From positions 15,758,809 through 15,822,808 of the forward strand of contig CM043959.1 in assembly GCA_014529385.2 (NCBI GenBank): DNA of 64,000 nt. Direction: 5' to 3'. This document shows positions 1 to 12,550 of this stretch, in pieces (within the stretch, counting starts at the first letter, position 1; the number at the start of each line of letters is the position of its first letter). Made by a program: the position numbers and the translations under genes. The notes beneath the pieces were generated by a model. That model was given only the letters and a program-made list of their open reading frames with translations. It did no database searches and was not told where the DNA came from. Origin of the DNA: Adiantum capillus-veneris (lineage: Eukaryota > Streptophyta > Polypodiopsida > Polypodiales > Pteridaceae).

Positions 1-16
1 AACCACGTATATCGTG

Positions 17-20
<4 letters not shown>

Positions 21-96
<76 letters not shown>
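21..96. repeat. (CT)n microsatellite
   Basis: Uninterrupted CT dinucleotide array of about 76 bases at the left edge of the window. The bases on either side (1-20 and 97-190) are AT-rich and show no gene or recognisable element. Confidence 0.97.
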
Positions 97-99
<3 letters not shown>

Positions 100-190
100 C
101 TACTCTATAATCTCGTGTATATAAATCTGTCTCTCTCCATTAAGTAATCTACTCAATTATCTATTTAGCTACGTCTTATTTCCTAACATA

Positions 191-375
191 CTAGTATTGG
201 TATAATTTTTTGGGACTGTTGGCCTGGGGTACCCTTGGTAAATAACCGCCTTGAATTCACTAGGGTAGTTTTTAGGTGGTACCTTAATGATACCTAACCC
301 TTGGTTAATAAATGAGTTATGGGTGGGCTACCTGGCTCTGTAAATGTTGTCTTCTTCTGCTTTATAACGTGGTGG

Positions 376-437
<62 letters not shown>

Positions 438-1217
438 ATTTTTAATTTTTTTTCTCTATCCTCACCTCTCTCTCTCTCGTTGCTGCACCATTTCCCTCTT
501 CAAGCCAGGCCCGCAATACGGCTATAAAGGAAGGTGGCTACTTGCTCCGAACCCTATAAAAAGTTTACATGCTCACTTAGCATTGGTGGTGTGTGTGAGT
601 ACTCGTGAGTAGTTGTCTATACATTAGGACTGTGAGGGATTTTCCTGCAAAGGGATAATGTTAAGTGTTGGATCTATGGCAAAGGGCATGGATAAGTAGG
701 CTATTGTGGAGCTTGAAGCTCTGACTTAATCTAAGGTGACTTGTGGTTTTGAAATGGAATTGTTGTCCGAACTGTTTGATGGGTTGTAATTCACTTGTTA
801 GTATGGTAATATTCCTCATGCTGTTGTATATATGGATCTTGGGCAAAATTGCTTAAAAGGGCCGAATGAATGTTTGATGATAGTTTTTTACTATTTGTCT
901 TTGAAAGCAATCTTGTTGGGTGACATCTATAACACGTGGGATACCCGTGCATCACCTGCATACGGTGCCAATACTAACTATATGTTGTGTTGTTTCCATG
1001 GGTGCAGGTGAGGGTTACCTTCTCAACTATGGTTTTCAAAGTTCCTTGGAGTGAAGATGTTGGACTAATACATCTTCAAGCTCTTACTCTATTGTACTTA
1101 TGTATAAGTCCGTTCTATACCATGAATGGTAATTATACCACCTTTTCACTGACATAGTTTCTAGTGTCTTTTGTAATTTGAAAGAATTCTTTGGTGTTTA
1201 TGTTATACTATTATTAG
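191..1217 (+). repeat. Segmental repeat unit X, copy 1
   Basis: About 1 kb of non-coding sequence that recurs at 13142-13213 and, after a copia insertion, 17059-18127. Shared landmarks in order are TGGGACTG with GGTACC, TTGAATTCACTAGGG, a (CT)n(TA)n microsatellite (376-432 here), the block GCAATACGGCTATAAAGG and the stretch ending near GTTATACTATTATT. A third, more diverged fragment of its left end is visible at about 12745-12860. Reading frames inside it are microsatellite translations. I do not recognise the parent element; it could be part of a large DNA transposon or a low-copy tandem repeat. 1218-1566 shows no gene. Confidence 0.8.
376..432. repeat. (CT)n-(TA)n compound microsatellite
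   Basis: About 22 bases of CT followed by about 36 bases of TA. The same compound repeat, longer, lies at the equivalent place in repeat X copy 2 (17214-17344), where a second CT run follows the TA run. Confidence 0.95.
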
Positions 1218-1757
1218 ACCAAGGATACTAGTGATACTATTCAAAGACCTAGTTACTATATTATATCCCGCGGTGTTCATCCTTGAGAGTTGTTTCTAGG
1301 ACCGATACATGTGGGATGGGGTTTCTTCACACGACCCTTATAGGTTCTCCTAGTCGGTTGAAGGTTGAAGAAGCTACCAGTTCTTACTATTAGTCTTTTA
1401 TGCCAGTTATTAACATAAGTTTTTTGACAATGCATAGCTTAGCACTATCTCAAAGGTTAGATCTTCTTACTAAGCCTCTTTCTAAAGCCTCACTTCAAGC
1501 ACTCAGATGCATTCATGATCCTTTGACATTAGAACTAATAGCAGGATCTTCTACCGATCTATGAATGACAACCATACTTTTTTCAAACTGGCTGCCAAAG
1601 CTTTAAAACTCCTATAGGAGTAATGTCTTCCTTGAAGATAATATCAGATAGTGTGTTGATAAGATTGTTTGACACTTTTCAGGAACATTTTGACTTGGCA
1701 CATCTCTGCTAATGAATGCTTCCTACTCGACTTTTGTTACTCTCATCTACTTCACAA

Positions 1758-1790
1758 GGCAATAGGCCCATGCACAATGGGCCTACTGCC
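1758..1790. repeat. Inverted-repeat hairpin, copy in Y1
   Basis: Arms 1758-1771 and 1777-1790 are complementary over 14 bp with one mismatch, around a 5-base loop (GCACA). A third partial copy of the arm (CCCATTGTGTATGG) follows directly at 1793-1806, so an alternative fold is possible. The perfect version is at 5212-5244. Confidence 0.85.
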
Positions 1791-1837
1791 AGCCCATTGT
1801 GTATGGCGCCTAGGATAGGGCGGGTACACACACACAC

Positions 1838-2105
1838 ACACATAGCATTAGTGTTGGTGCTGGTACTACTACTGATACTAGTAGTGGTACTACTACCCTA
1901 AAGGTACCTAAACCCCACACACACATATGGTACTAGTACTGGTAACTGGTGCTACTTGTGTATGGGTATTAGAGCTGGTACTGATACTAGTGCTACTTGT
2001 GTACATGTATTGGTACTATATTATACTAGACTCGTACTAGTCTAGTCATGTATTGGTACTAGTGCTACTTGTGTATTGGCGTTGGTACTGGTACTGTAAT
2101 AAATT
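1838..2105. repeat. Degenerate minisatellite (GGTACTGGTGCTACTTGTGTA-type)
   Basis: Imperfect tandem array built from short blocks related to TGGTACTGGTGCTACTTGTG and TACTAGTACTGG. It is present in repeat Y copy 1 but absent from copy 2, and a related array lies at 12885-13150. It is translated in frame as runs of V and L but shows no sign of being coding. Confidence 0.8.
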
Positions 2106-5100
2106 AGATGTGCTATAAAATCTCTCTCTCTCTATACACACACATACTTGGTCACAACATCTGACTAGGATAGCATCTGGAGGGGTTCTGATTGTGTCCT
2201 GAATCATTGTATCTGGCTAAAAATTATGACTTCCAACCATTTACACTCAAACTAGATTTGAGTGCTTGCCTTATGGGAGTTTACCTTATGCTTTACATAA
2301 TGATTACTGCTAACCTTTGCTACGGAGAACATAATGGCTAAGTAAAGCTATCCACTAGGCTGTTTCGGTAGCATAGTGCATCTAAAAACCTAACCCTGTG
2401 GGAATAGTCCCTTGTGGAAATAACCCTTCCCTATATGGCGTTTCCTAGCTTAAACCGCTGCGAGGTATTCTATGCAGTATCGGGGACCACCGATCCCCTT
2501 CCCCTTCTGATGATGTTGGTAGCTCGACGAGGCTTGTAGCTCTGAATTTTTATAATATCTCCTCCTCTTTAGGGCCCACTCACGATCCCGAGAAGGATTG
2601 CGCGCTGTGAATGGCTTGCAGGGAGTGGTTGTACCTAGCATGCTGTGACAACTACTGACACGCTTCTTTGACCCCTATATCAAGGTGAGGGGCTCTTCCC
2701 TTCACTTAGACTTGGTCTCCCCTGGCACTTTAAAGGAAATATTGGGATTGCTTCTGCTCACAGGTTATATATATTTTTTCTCAATGCTTAGATAATCCCT
2801 TGCTCTGTTGAGTGATTATAACATGTTTTCTTAAGAATATTCAAAGAACTATTCATTTGGAATTTTCTTTAGCTAAGGAAAATGGTATGATAACCTAGGT
2901 AATGATATTCACACATCAATAAAGGGTTTGTTTTGCTTCTTGCCTGGTATTGAGTGCATACATACTTACTCTAGTTTTTGTTGTTGTACTAAAAATTGGC
3001 ATCAATTCTAGACATATGATACTGATCTGGTTTTTTTATTACCTAAATGTGCTATGGTACGGTGATATGGGGGAGACTATTCTGACTTACAAAAAATTGG
3101 GTACTGCTATATTTAGACCGATGAGATGAATTCATAATATTGGCTAAACTTTTGCCCTATTTTGTGAGAAAGGCCTTTTTCAAGGGATGTTGTTTAACTG
3201 AAGCTTGGACACAATACAGGAAGCATGTGAAATTTTGGTAGTCTTTTTACCTAGGAAATACTAAATAAACTAGGTGTTTTCTTTTTGGGCTCCAGTCCTG
3301 CTCACTATACTTGAGAATTTACTCTATGAAGTAGTTACCTATCATGAAAACTTATGAGAAAATAGTGTTTTTTGCATAAACATGCTACCTATGGTGGGTA
3401 TGATGTTGAAAGCCTGGTGGTGGCGATGCTGGTTATGTTGCCATAGAATATATGTAAACATTCCAGATTTTGTACAAATCTGGTATTGATACTAATCTGA
3501 TTTTGATACTTGAACAATAGGTATTGATTTGGCTTTTTACTACCTGAGTACGGTAGGGTATTGTGATATGGGGGATATTGATCTGGTTTTTTACTACCTA
3601 AGTATGGTAGGGTAATGTGATATGGGGGAAACTATTTGCTATGACTAAACAAAAAATCTAACCTACAGCTGGTTGCTTGGATGTCTGGCTTAGATATGGC
3701 CCTTTTTTAACCTTATTCATATATATATATTCCACTACATTTGGTTCTTGGTGGTGGTGATGCCTTAAAGAATATATTAAACCATGCTTATTCTGGTTTT
3801 TTATTCTTTTCTACCTAGGATTTGGCTTATCCTATGATTCTGACCAACATATGCTTACTAATCAGGTTTTGATGCTTTTAATACCTGAACATATTACGAT
3901 GTTCTGATATGGAGAGTCTGTTTATCTGCAGAAAAATTGACCTTTAGCCTATTGCTGAATACTACTACCTGATGAGGTTATGATGTTATAAAGGGGGAGC
4001 CTGGTGGCCTTGACTTACAAACCGAGATTTGATCTTTATCTATGCTTCAATAGAAAAAAAATTAGGTTCTTGATATGTAGCCTAAAAATTGGTCAAATGA
4101 TAATCCTAGTTGATTATGGCCTTAAAGGGCTTGACCTCGAAGCATATTTTAAGATGAAGTTACAAAACTTAGCATTCCATGCAATATTTTTTTTGTACTT
4201 TACATAGAATGTTATGGATTAGTCAACATTTTTTTATAAAAAGAAGAAGTTAAAACATATGGAGAGACTCTGGTAGGAATATGATGTTTTTTAAAAAAGT
4301 TCCTTGACATTTTAATATATAGGACAGCGGCTAATTTAATAATGTTTAAGTTTGACATGGATAACACTGATAGATTCTTTGACGCCTACCATACGTAGCC
4401 AAGTCTAACATATCTGTTGTCTTGACTATATGGATGCAGGTGAGAATTCTATCTTGGCTTAAAAAGGTTTAGCTTGTTGCAGTCCGAATCTAAAAACTCT
4501 TGATAATTCAATTGGGATAGTTCTGATACCTTTGTACAAACTCATTTGGAATGATACTTCATTCTTATTATGTTGTACAGTTATGAATCAAAGGCTGAGT
4601 TGTTTCTGTACTTATCTTTGCTAGACATCTTTAGCCAGTCGTCTTTTTGAACATCTTGTTCATTGGTGTGTATTTATTATAATTAAAACAGCTACACACA
4701 CCCCTAAACACTAGGCCCTCCCAGGCAACTGGGAGGAACAGGACACTGGCTTTGAATATTTTGTGTCTTTAGGCTTTGAGTGACCCACTATCTATAATTC
4801 CTTGACTGGTCGACAAGTGTTAGGTGGTCTCTCCTTGACTATAGACTGGATCCCTACTCACGACTATTGTAGTCTTTTTGGCTCATTCGGTTTTAAGTAG
4901 CAGGTTAATCCAATTCTACTCACCTATGCTTAAGCAAATTGTATTTTGACAATTACAGGAACATGCTACCTATTACACATCAGATGACTTTTTGGAACAA
5001 GAGGAAAATCTTGGCGTATATCATCTAAAGACTACTCGATGCCAACCAGACTTTCTCAAACTGGCTGATAAAGCCTTAAAACTCCTACAAGATTAATGTC

Positions 5101-5211
5101 TTGAAGACGATATCTAATATTGTATTCATACAGACAATTCTACCCTCTATAAGGGCACTCCAACTTGGCACTTCTATGTTAAAGGATCTTTTAAACTCAT
5201 CTTTCTGATGA

Positions 5212-5244
5212 GGCAGTAGGCCCATACACAATGGGCCTACTGCC
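5212..5244. repeat. Perfect 14-bp hairpin, copy in Y2
   Basis: Arms GGCAGTAGGCCCAT (5212-5225) and ATGGGCCTACTGCC (5231-5244) are exact reverse complements around a 5-base loop ACACA. A further CCCATTGTGTATGG at 5249-5262 can pair with the loop region. It is retained in both Y copies while flanking bases have drifted. Confidence 0.92.
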
Positions 5245-7110
5245 AAAACCCATTGTGTATGGCACCTGGGATAGGGAAGGTACACACACACACACTTGGT
5301 CACAACATCTGACTAAGGTAGCATCTGGAGGGGTTCTGATTGTGTCCTGAATCATTGTATCTGGCTAAAAAATATGGCTTCCAACCATTTACACTCAAAC
5401 TAGATTTGAGTTGTTGCCTTATGGGAGTTTACCTTATGCTTTACATAATGATTACTGCTAACCTTTGCTATGGAGAACACAATGGCTAAGTAAAGCTATC
5501 CACTAGGCTGTTTTGGTAGCAAAATCCTCTATAAATCTATCCCTATGGGAATAGTCCCTTGTGGAAATAACTCTTCCCTATATGGTGTTTATATGGCGTC
5601 TCCTAGCTTAAACCACTGCAAGGTATTCTATGCAATATCGGGGACCATCGACCTTTCCCCTTCTGATGATGTTGGCTTCCCGGCGAGGCTTGTAGCTCTG
5701 CATTTTCATAATATCTCCTCCTCTTTAGGGCCCGCTCAGGATCCCGAGGAGGATTGCGCACTATGAATGGCTTGCAGGGAGTGGTCATACCTGGCATGCT
5801 GTGACGACTACTGACATGCTTCTTTGACCCCTATATTAAGGTGAGGGGCTCTTCCGTTCACTTAGACTTGGTCTCCCCTGGCACTTTGAAGAAAATCTTG
5901 GGATTGCTTTTGCTCACAGGTTATATATATTTTTTCTCAATGCTTAGATAATCCCTTGCTCTGTTGAGTGATTATAACAGGTTTTTCTTAAGAATATTAA
6001 AAGAACTGTTCATTTGCAATTTTCTTTAGCTAAGGAAAATGGTGTGATAAAGGGTTTATTTTGCTTCTTGCCTGGTATTGAGTACATACATACTTACTCT
6101 AGTTTTTGTTGTTGTACTAAAAAATGGCATCAATTCTGACAGACATATGATACTGATCTAGTTTTTTTACTACCTAAATGTGCTATGGTATGGTGGGGGA
6201 GACTGTTTTGACTTACAAAAAATCGGGTACTGCTATATTTAGACTGATGAGATGAATTCCGAGATGAATTCCTAATACTGGCTAAACTCTTGCCCTATTT
6301 TGTAAGAAAGGCCTTTTTCAAGGGATGTTGTTTAACTGAAGCTTGGACACAATAGAGGAAGCAAGTGAAATTTTGCTGGTCTTTTTGACTGGAAAACACT
6401 AAATAATTTTTTATTTTTTTATTTTGGGCTCCAGTCTTGCTCCCTGTACTTGAGAATTTACTCTATGAAGTAGTTACCTATCATGAAAACTTATGAGAAA
6501 TTAGTGTTTTTTGCATAAACATGCTACCTATGGTGGGTATGATGTTGAAAGCCTAGTGGCGATGCTGGTTATGCTGCCATAGAATATATGTAAACATTCT
6601 GGGTTTTGATACTGATCTGATTTTGATACTTGAACAATAGATACTGATTTGGTTTTCTACTACCTGAGTATGGTAGGGTATTGTGATATGGGCGAAACTA
6701 TTTCCTTTGACTAAACAAAAAATCTAACCTACAGTTGGTTGCTTGGATGTCTGGCTTAGATCTGGTCCTTTTTTAACCTTATTCATATATATGTTCCACT
6801 ACATTTGGTTCTTGGTGGTGGTGTTGCCTTTAAAAATATATGTAAACCATGCTTATTCTGGTTCTTTATGCTTTTCTACCTAGGATTTGGCTTATCCTAT
6901 GATTCTGACCAACATATGGTTACTAATCAGGTTTTGATGCTTTTAATGCCTGTTGTGATATGGAGAGTCTATTTATCTGCAGAAAAACTTTCCTTTAGCC
7001 TATTGCTAAATACTGGTCCCTGATTAGGTTATGATGTTATAAAGGGGGAGCCTAGTGTCCTTGACTTACAAACTGAGATTTGATCTTTATCTATGCTTCA
7101 AGAAAAAAAA

Positions 7111-7446
7111 TTAGCTATGTCTACAGCTCATTTTCTGGTCTTTAATCCTCGTCCCTGGATATGACTAGTCATTTTTTGGAAAAGACTCTACTCTCATTAG
7201 CTAGCTATTTTTGGGAATGGTTTGAGGTGGCATGCTTTCTGGCTGGCCCTAGCTCTGGCTCTGGCTTTGGCTCTGGCTGATACTTCTTTGGCTCTGGCTA
7301 ATACCTCTCTAGGTTTGGCTGGTACTTCTCTGGGCTGATGGTTCACCTATTACTTTAGTTTCAAAGGGAATTATTTATGGAATGTAGTATAATGCTGGTA
7401 AATATGCATAACCTGTTGAAAAATATAAGATGACTTAGTGACTTTA
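7111..7446. mobile_element. 332-bp insertion flanked by TTAG direct repeats
   Basis: Relative to Y copy 1 (around 4060), copy 2 holds extra sequence bounded by TTAG at 7111-7114 and TTAG at 7443-7446, with a single TTAG at the empty site. Inside is a short TGGCTC-type tandem repeat (about 7248-7285). No terminal inverted repeat, poly-A tail or coding frame is evident. It may be a small transposon with a 3-4 bp target duplication, or a deletion in copy 1. Confidence 0.5.
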
Positions 7447-7745
7447 GGTTCTTGATATCTGGCCTAAAAATTGGTCGAATGATAATCCTAGTTGATTCTG
7501 GCCTTGAAGGGCTTGACCTCGAAACATATTTTAAGATGAAGTTACAAAACTTAGCATTGCATGCAAGATTTTTTTCATACTTTACATAGAATGTTATGAA
7601 TTAGTCAACATTTTTTATAAAAAGAAGAAGTTAAAACATATGGAGAGACTCTAGAAGGAATATGATGTTTAAAAGAAAAATTCCTTGACATTTTAATACA
7701 TAGGACAGTAGCTAATCTAAGAGTAGCCTACCATATGTAGCCAAG

Positions 7746-9211
7746 TGTCATAAAATCTAATATCTAACCAACCCCGAATGATTTTCTCATGTTAACTGAT
7801 CATTTAATGTGGGATATTAAACGGGAACAAGGGTTAGAATATAGACTTGGGCTTATGGATCTATCTCAACACGGGGCCAATGGTAAAGGGGTCCAAATGA
7901 GAGGATGTCTGTCAAAGAGAAATGCTACCTAATGGAGCGTAAAGACCATAGGGTTAGCTTCATTAAGGACCTCCAAAAGTTAGTATTCAAAAGTCTTTGA
8001 CCTTAGGCAAATTGACCTTAGGCAAGCTAGGGCTAACGTTGAGGTGGGAATCCTACCCAAGCATGAGGTGCTTGTTGGCTTGCTAAGTTTTAGTGGGAAC
8101 TTTATCCAAAAGCTTGAGGTGTTTCTCACATGCTTAAATGATTAAAGTTCTTGAAGTATTCAATTCAAAGATAACTCTCAAGAGACATGAACGTGCCATG
8201 CTTGATTGAATAAGTCTTTGAAGTATTCCATTCAACCAAATGACTTAATAAGCATAAAACACACATGTTCAGATGATCCTCCACACGTGGCCCTCATGAT
8301 GTGTTTGAATGCTATTGGATAGGTTTTAAAGGGGTCCAATGAGAATTTAGATACATAAAAATAAATAATTAAGTTCTTTCTCTCAAAGAGGAAAAAGAGG
8401 ACTCATATCCAAAGGAAATAATAAAATAATACAAGAGAGAGAGAGAGAGAGAGAGAGGTGGACCAACCATGAGAGGGGGGGTATACTCTCCCACACACAC
8501 ACACACACACACATTCTCTCATTGTGTGTGGAGTGCAAAATGCAAGAGCTCCATATCCTTCTCCAAGTTTGTTGAGAAGTGGAGAGCCTACACCAACACT
8601 CTTGGCTATGGCATGCAAATCCAACCAAGAGCCATGCTTCAATGCTTAAGCTTTCCATCTTCTTCATCTTCATTACTATTCTATTATGCTATGCTAAGCA
8701 AGAAGAGTGATGATAAGTGAGGAACTATTTCTTTCTCCTATGGAATGTTTCTTCTTCCTCTTCCCTACCCTCATTCCTCGCTAGCTCTCTCCACCCTCGA
8801 AGGTGTTTGAGGCCTTGGGACTGAGGCTTGGGATAGTTAATTCTTTTTGCAAAGTTTATGTTAAGCTCGTGATGCATGAAGCTTTCCATCTTCATAGCAT
8901 CACCAAGGTCACAAGGAACACTAAGATTGTATTGTAACAAAGTCTCTCTTGATGGGAGAATCTATAATACAAACGCCTTTTGGAGGGGGGATCGGCTCCA
9001 AGTAAATCCGGTCCTCATCTATTGTCATGTTCTCTAATACTCTCTCTCTCTTGCAAAAGTATTGTTCATGCCAAGTTAATTACGTACTATGTTTATGTTG
9101 CTACCATGAGTTTAGTTCACACTCCATATTCTCAAAGGAATCTCACAAAAATGCTCACTGTAATTCTCTTAATTTCGCTATTCTCAAAGTTCATAGGCCA
9201 TTTCCATTACA
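7746..9211 (+). mobile_element. 5' LTR of Ty3/gypsy element A
   Basis: Starts TGTCATAAAATC directly after CCAAG and ends CCATTACA just before a tRNA-primer site. About 1466 bp. A solo copy lies inverted at 18163-19732. Internal landmarks are a (GA)n run (8433-8457) and a (CA)n run (8491-8512), both present in the solo copy. Small frames inside it on both strands are microsatellite-driven. No matching 3' LTR exists downstream of the gag-pol remnant. Confidence 0.9.
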
Positions 9212-9212
9212 T

Positions 9213-9224
9213 TGTTATCAGAGC
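9213..9224 (+). promoter_or_regulatory. Primer-binding site, gypsy element A
   Basis: TGTTATCAGAGC, one mismatch from TGGTATCAGAGC, the usual complement of the initiator methionine tRNA 3' end in plant LTR elements. It begins one base after the LTR. The mismatch is probably decay. Confidence 0.85.
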
Positions 9225-9644
9225 ATTTGGTTTCTCTTTTCTTGCTTAAGAAGAGAGGTCCTTAAGTAGCCTATTAATGTTGTTTTGTTAATTATATTAG
9301 GGTAAGTGGGACTGGGATCTATTATCAATTTTGTTGAGCCCACTATGTGGGATATGGTGCACACCTTGGGAGCTTTGGTCTTAATAATGGAGTCTTCTTA
9401 GACTTGCCTACAGCTTTACCAATATTGAGCCATAAGAAGTCCGAAAGGAGCTATCCCTTGGCAACCTTGCTATGTTAGACCCATTCCACTACTCTCTATA
9501 ATTAACCGATTTGAGCCGTGGTGTAGATACTTAAGTGCATATTTTCAAAGGCTAAGAGGAGTAGCAACTAAGGTTTTGAATTGCCAAAGCATACACTAAG
9601 TAAACACATAAGTTTAGCTAACACACTATAACCAAGAGAGTAGA

Positions 9645-10980
9645 ATGAACATTGACAACTTTGATTTTTCACATGAAGGTGCTAATGATGATGCCCCCAT
9701 GTTTGTTAATTATCTTGTTACTAGGTTGCAACAAGCTATGGGCAACCCCGCTTTGCAAACCGAAGCTACTCAAGAACTTTGTGCTTATGGGATTTCCTTT
9801 CCTCTCCAAGAGGAGAGAGAGAGAGCTTAGGAGGCCTCTTGATGAGACCCCCAAAATAAGACTCTCTCCCATACGAGAGGAGAAATCCAAAGATCAAGAA
9901 AGTAATGAATCCCTAAGTTCCTCCGAAGATGTGGCTCCACGAAGAAGGCGGACTAAACGATTGCCAACTCCTCCTAAGGGGAAACGGTTAACCCATAGTC
10001 CTTCTCCTCGTCACTCCAAAAGGGAAGAGACGAAACAAAGAAAGAAAAAAGCAAGAAAGAGGTCACCCTCTTCTCCTTCTCTTCACCTTCCTCCTCTACC
10101 GATGAAAGCTATGGCTATTCTCCTAGAGAATACAAGAGGGGAGGACATCACAAATCTTACCCTGCATGGCGAAGGTCACAAAAGCTAAAGAACTTCAAAG
10201 AGGGAGGAAAGAGTATCTCTTTTCTCACCTATGATGGCACCTTTGGTGCTACCAACAAAGTATTGGCCTTCATCCAACAATTTGATGCGGCCTTTGGAGA
10301 CGAGGGCTTCACGGAGTCCTCCAAGCTACACCATGTAGCTATGCACTTCCAAAAATTGGCTCGTCAATGGTGGACTAGCCTTCGTGGCAACAATGAAGCC
10401 CCAAAGACATGGAAAACTCTACGAGTTTGCCTCATGAAGCAATTCCTTGCAAGCGATGCAAAGGACAAAGTGCTCACCGAACGGCAGAGTTTGAGACTTC
10501 TCTCTCATGAATCTATTCACAAATATGTGGACAAGTTTTGGGATTTACATCTCAAGGCTACTGTCTTTCAGAAGATAGACTTCACCAAGCAAAAGCAACA
10601 ATTATGTGCAGGATTACCTGAAGAGATGGCCGAGTATGTCAACTCTCAACGGCCTAGTTCTATCAACGAAGTAATCTACCATACCATGGTTGCTTCGCGC
10701 ATCAATTTCCAACAAGGGGCTAGACGGAATGTCAAGCCCATGGAAAATAAAGACAAAAGTGATGCAAACGGAAAAATTAATACCCAAAATTCTTCCCAAG
10801 GCCATTCCAACAACAACAACAACAACAATCGGTCCAAGGAGAAAGGAGTTTAAAAGGTAAAAATAAACTCTCTCCTGAAGAGCTTGAAACTTTTCGCAAG
10901 GATCACAAACGTTTTAAGTGTGGGGAGCAAGGACATGGTTATCGTTCTTGCCCCAAAGGAAATGCTCGCAATGAGACTCC
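9645..10980 (+). pseudogene. gag of Ty3/gypsy element A (frameshifted)
   Basis: Encodes a structural Gag-like protein. The reading starts with MNIDNFDFSHEGANDD at 9645 and shifts frame at about 9810-9825, within a short GAGAGAGAG run, into an S/R/K-rich segment ending near 10188. It shifts again into the retrotransposon Gag core (10263-10853; RQWWTSLRG near the start, a QLCAGLPEEMAEYV segment towards the C-terminus). A last shift at about 10850 leads to a zinc knuckle at about 10911-10954. The knuckle reads FKCGEQGHGYRSCP, and the expected first cysteine is replaced by arginine. At least three frameshifts make it non-functional. Confidence 0.85.
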
Positions 10981-11029
10981 TAGAGCTTCCACTATCGAAG
11001 CTCCAAAAGAGGATGCTCATTGCAAAGGA

Positions 11030-12550
11030 TCACCTCTCTCTTATGCTTGGGGAAAGGTAAGGGAGCATGATGCCTTCATCTTGTTTGACCCTGGCTCTAC
11101 TCACAACTTCATATCAACGGAGTTGGCCACCAAGTTGCGCATTCAAGCTTTTGAGATGGGAGATATTGTAACGGATGACACAACTTTCAAGGGACAGCAA
11201 GCCTCCGTTACTCCCTTGATTGGGAAGTTGAGGCTTCATGTCCAAATCTATGTCGACAAAGAAGATTTTTTCATCTCTCGTCTCCAACATGAGGATGCTA
11301 TCCTAGGGGCGCCATGGTTTGATTGCATGGCTGCCAACATGAAGTTCCCTGAAAGGAGAATCTACTTCACCTACAGAGGAAAGAACATGTATATAGATGC
11401 TAATGAGTCTGGTCATACTATATCACTTGTAAATCCACCAGCTTTTGATAAGTCAATGAAAAGCTCAATTTTTGCGTACATGATTTTTGTCAAAGAATCC
11501 ACTAATGACGCTAATGGTTTATCAAGTGAAAATGGTAGGAATCAAGAAGAGTTAGAATTGTGTAACTTTCTAAAAGGATTCCAAGATGTGTTCATCGATG
11601 TTATCCCTATGGACTTACCTCCAAAACGAGGGGATGATGACCATCAAATTGAGCTCCTATCAAGAAGCTCACCACCTAACAAGCCTCCTTATTGAGTTTC
11701 CCAAGCTCAATAAGAGGAGATTATGAGGCAAGTACAAGAATTGGTAGACAAAGGGATGGTGAGGCCTAGCTCCTCTCCCTTTTGTTCTCTAGTCCTTTTA
11801 TTGCAAAAGAAAGATGGTACATACCGCATGTGTGTGGACTATCGCCGCATACTAAACAATATCACTATCAAAAACAGATTTCCAGTACCTCGGGTAGAAG
11901 ATCTATTTGATAAGCTACAAGGCTCTACCTACTGCAGTAGGATTGACCTTAAAAGTGGCTATCATCAAATAATGATAGTGGAGGAAGATATCCTAAAGAC
12001 CGCATTTCGTACAACGTTTGGTCTTTATGAATATCTAGTCATGCCTTTTGGCTTGACCAATGCACCTGCCACATTCAATTGTTTGATGGAGAAAATATTT
12101 AGACCCTACCACAAGTTCACTGGAGTGTTCTTTGATGATATCATTGTCTACTCCAAGTCCTTGGAGGAACACAAGCAACATCTCCAAGTGATTTTTCAAG
12201 CATTGAGGGAGAACAAGCTTTTTCTCAACCAAAAGAAAAGCAAAATTTTCCTTCAAGAGATTCAATACTTAGGTCATATTATCTCTCAAGATGGTATCCG
12301 TATGGATCCATCGAAGTTAGAGGTAATAAAAGCATGGCCTAATCCAAGGAATCTACATGAGCTAAGAAGCTTTATTAGTATGTGTGCATACTATAGACGC
12401 TTCATAGCAAAATTTTCTCAAATAGCAGGACTATTACACGACTTAACCAAGAAGAACGTTAAGTATTCATGGACTGCTAAGGAGCAAAAATCTTTTTCCA
12501 AGCTCAAAGAGAAGCTTACCTCTCAACCAGTCCTCATGCTTCCGGAGTGA
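11030..12550 (+). pseudogene. Protease and reverse transcriptase of gypsy element A (truncated)
   Basis: The protease starts near 11081 with FDPGSTHNFIS, where the usual DSG is DPG. Two in-frame stops (11693-11695 and about 11711) separate it from the reverse transcriptase at 11723-12548. The reverse transcriptase shows [42 protein letters not shown] and the catalytic FFDDIIVYS (DD at about 12134-12139), then the connection segment AYYRRFIAKFS. The protein ends at LMLPE with a stop made of flanking repeat Y sequence. RNase H, integrase and the 3' LTR are missing. The sequence is closest to the chromovirus at 60159-63987 of the lineages seen here. Confidence 0.9.

Larger units (their letters stand above)
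1567..4697 (+). repeat. Segmental repeat unit Y, copy 1
   Basis: About 3.1 kb of non-coding sequence repeated in direct orientation at 5039-7745, continuing at 12546-12690 beyond a gypsy insertion. By eye the copies are about 90 percent identical with indels. Landmarks are a hairpin (1758-1790), GGTCACAACATCTGACTA (about 2150), TTATGGGAGTTTACC (about 2272), and TTGAACATCTTGTTCATTGG (about 4646). Copy 1 has an extra minisatellite block (1830-2147) absent from copy 2. No coding region is convincing; small frames such as 4004-4207 are not shared as intact ORFs by the second copy. 4698-5038 holds nothing recognisable. Confidence 0.85.
5039..7745 (+). repeat. Segmental repeat unit Y, copy 2 (left part)
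   Basis: Direct repeat of 1567-4403. It lacks the minisatellite of copy 1 but carries an extra 332 bp (7115-7446). It stops at CCAAG (7741-7745), matching GTAGCCAAG at 4395-4403 of copy 1, where a gypsy LTR begins. The continuation resumes at 12546. Confidence 0.85.

Noticed and set aside
312..612. Small ORFs rich in SL and YI across 312-612 and 17107-17469
   Set aside because: They translate (CT)n and (TA)n microsatellites in different frames and on both strands; no domain and no conservation of frame between the X copies.
1716..1901. V/L-rich 61-codon ORF
   Set aside because: Minisatellite translation with no equivalent in the second Y copy.
9652..10188. 178-codon ORF as an independent gene
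   Set aside because: The N-terminal third is an out-of-frame shadow of the true Gag start at 9645; the remainder is the basic linker of gypsy Gag.
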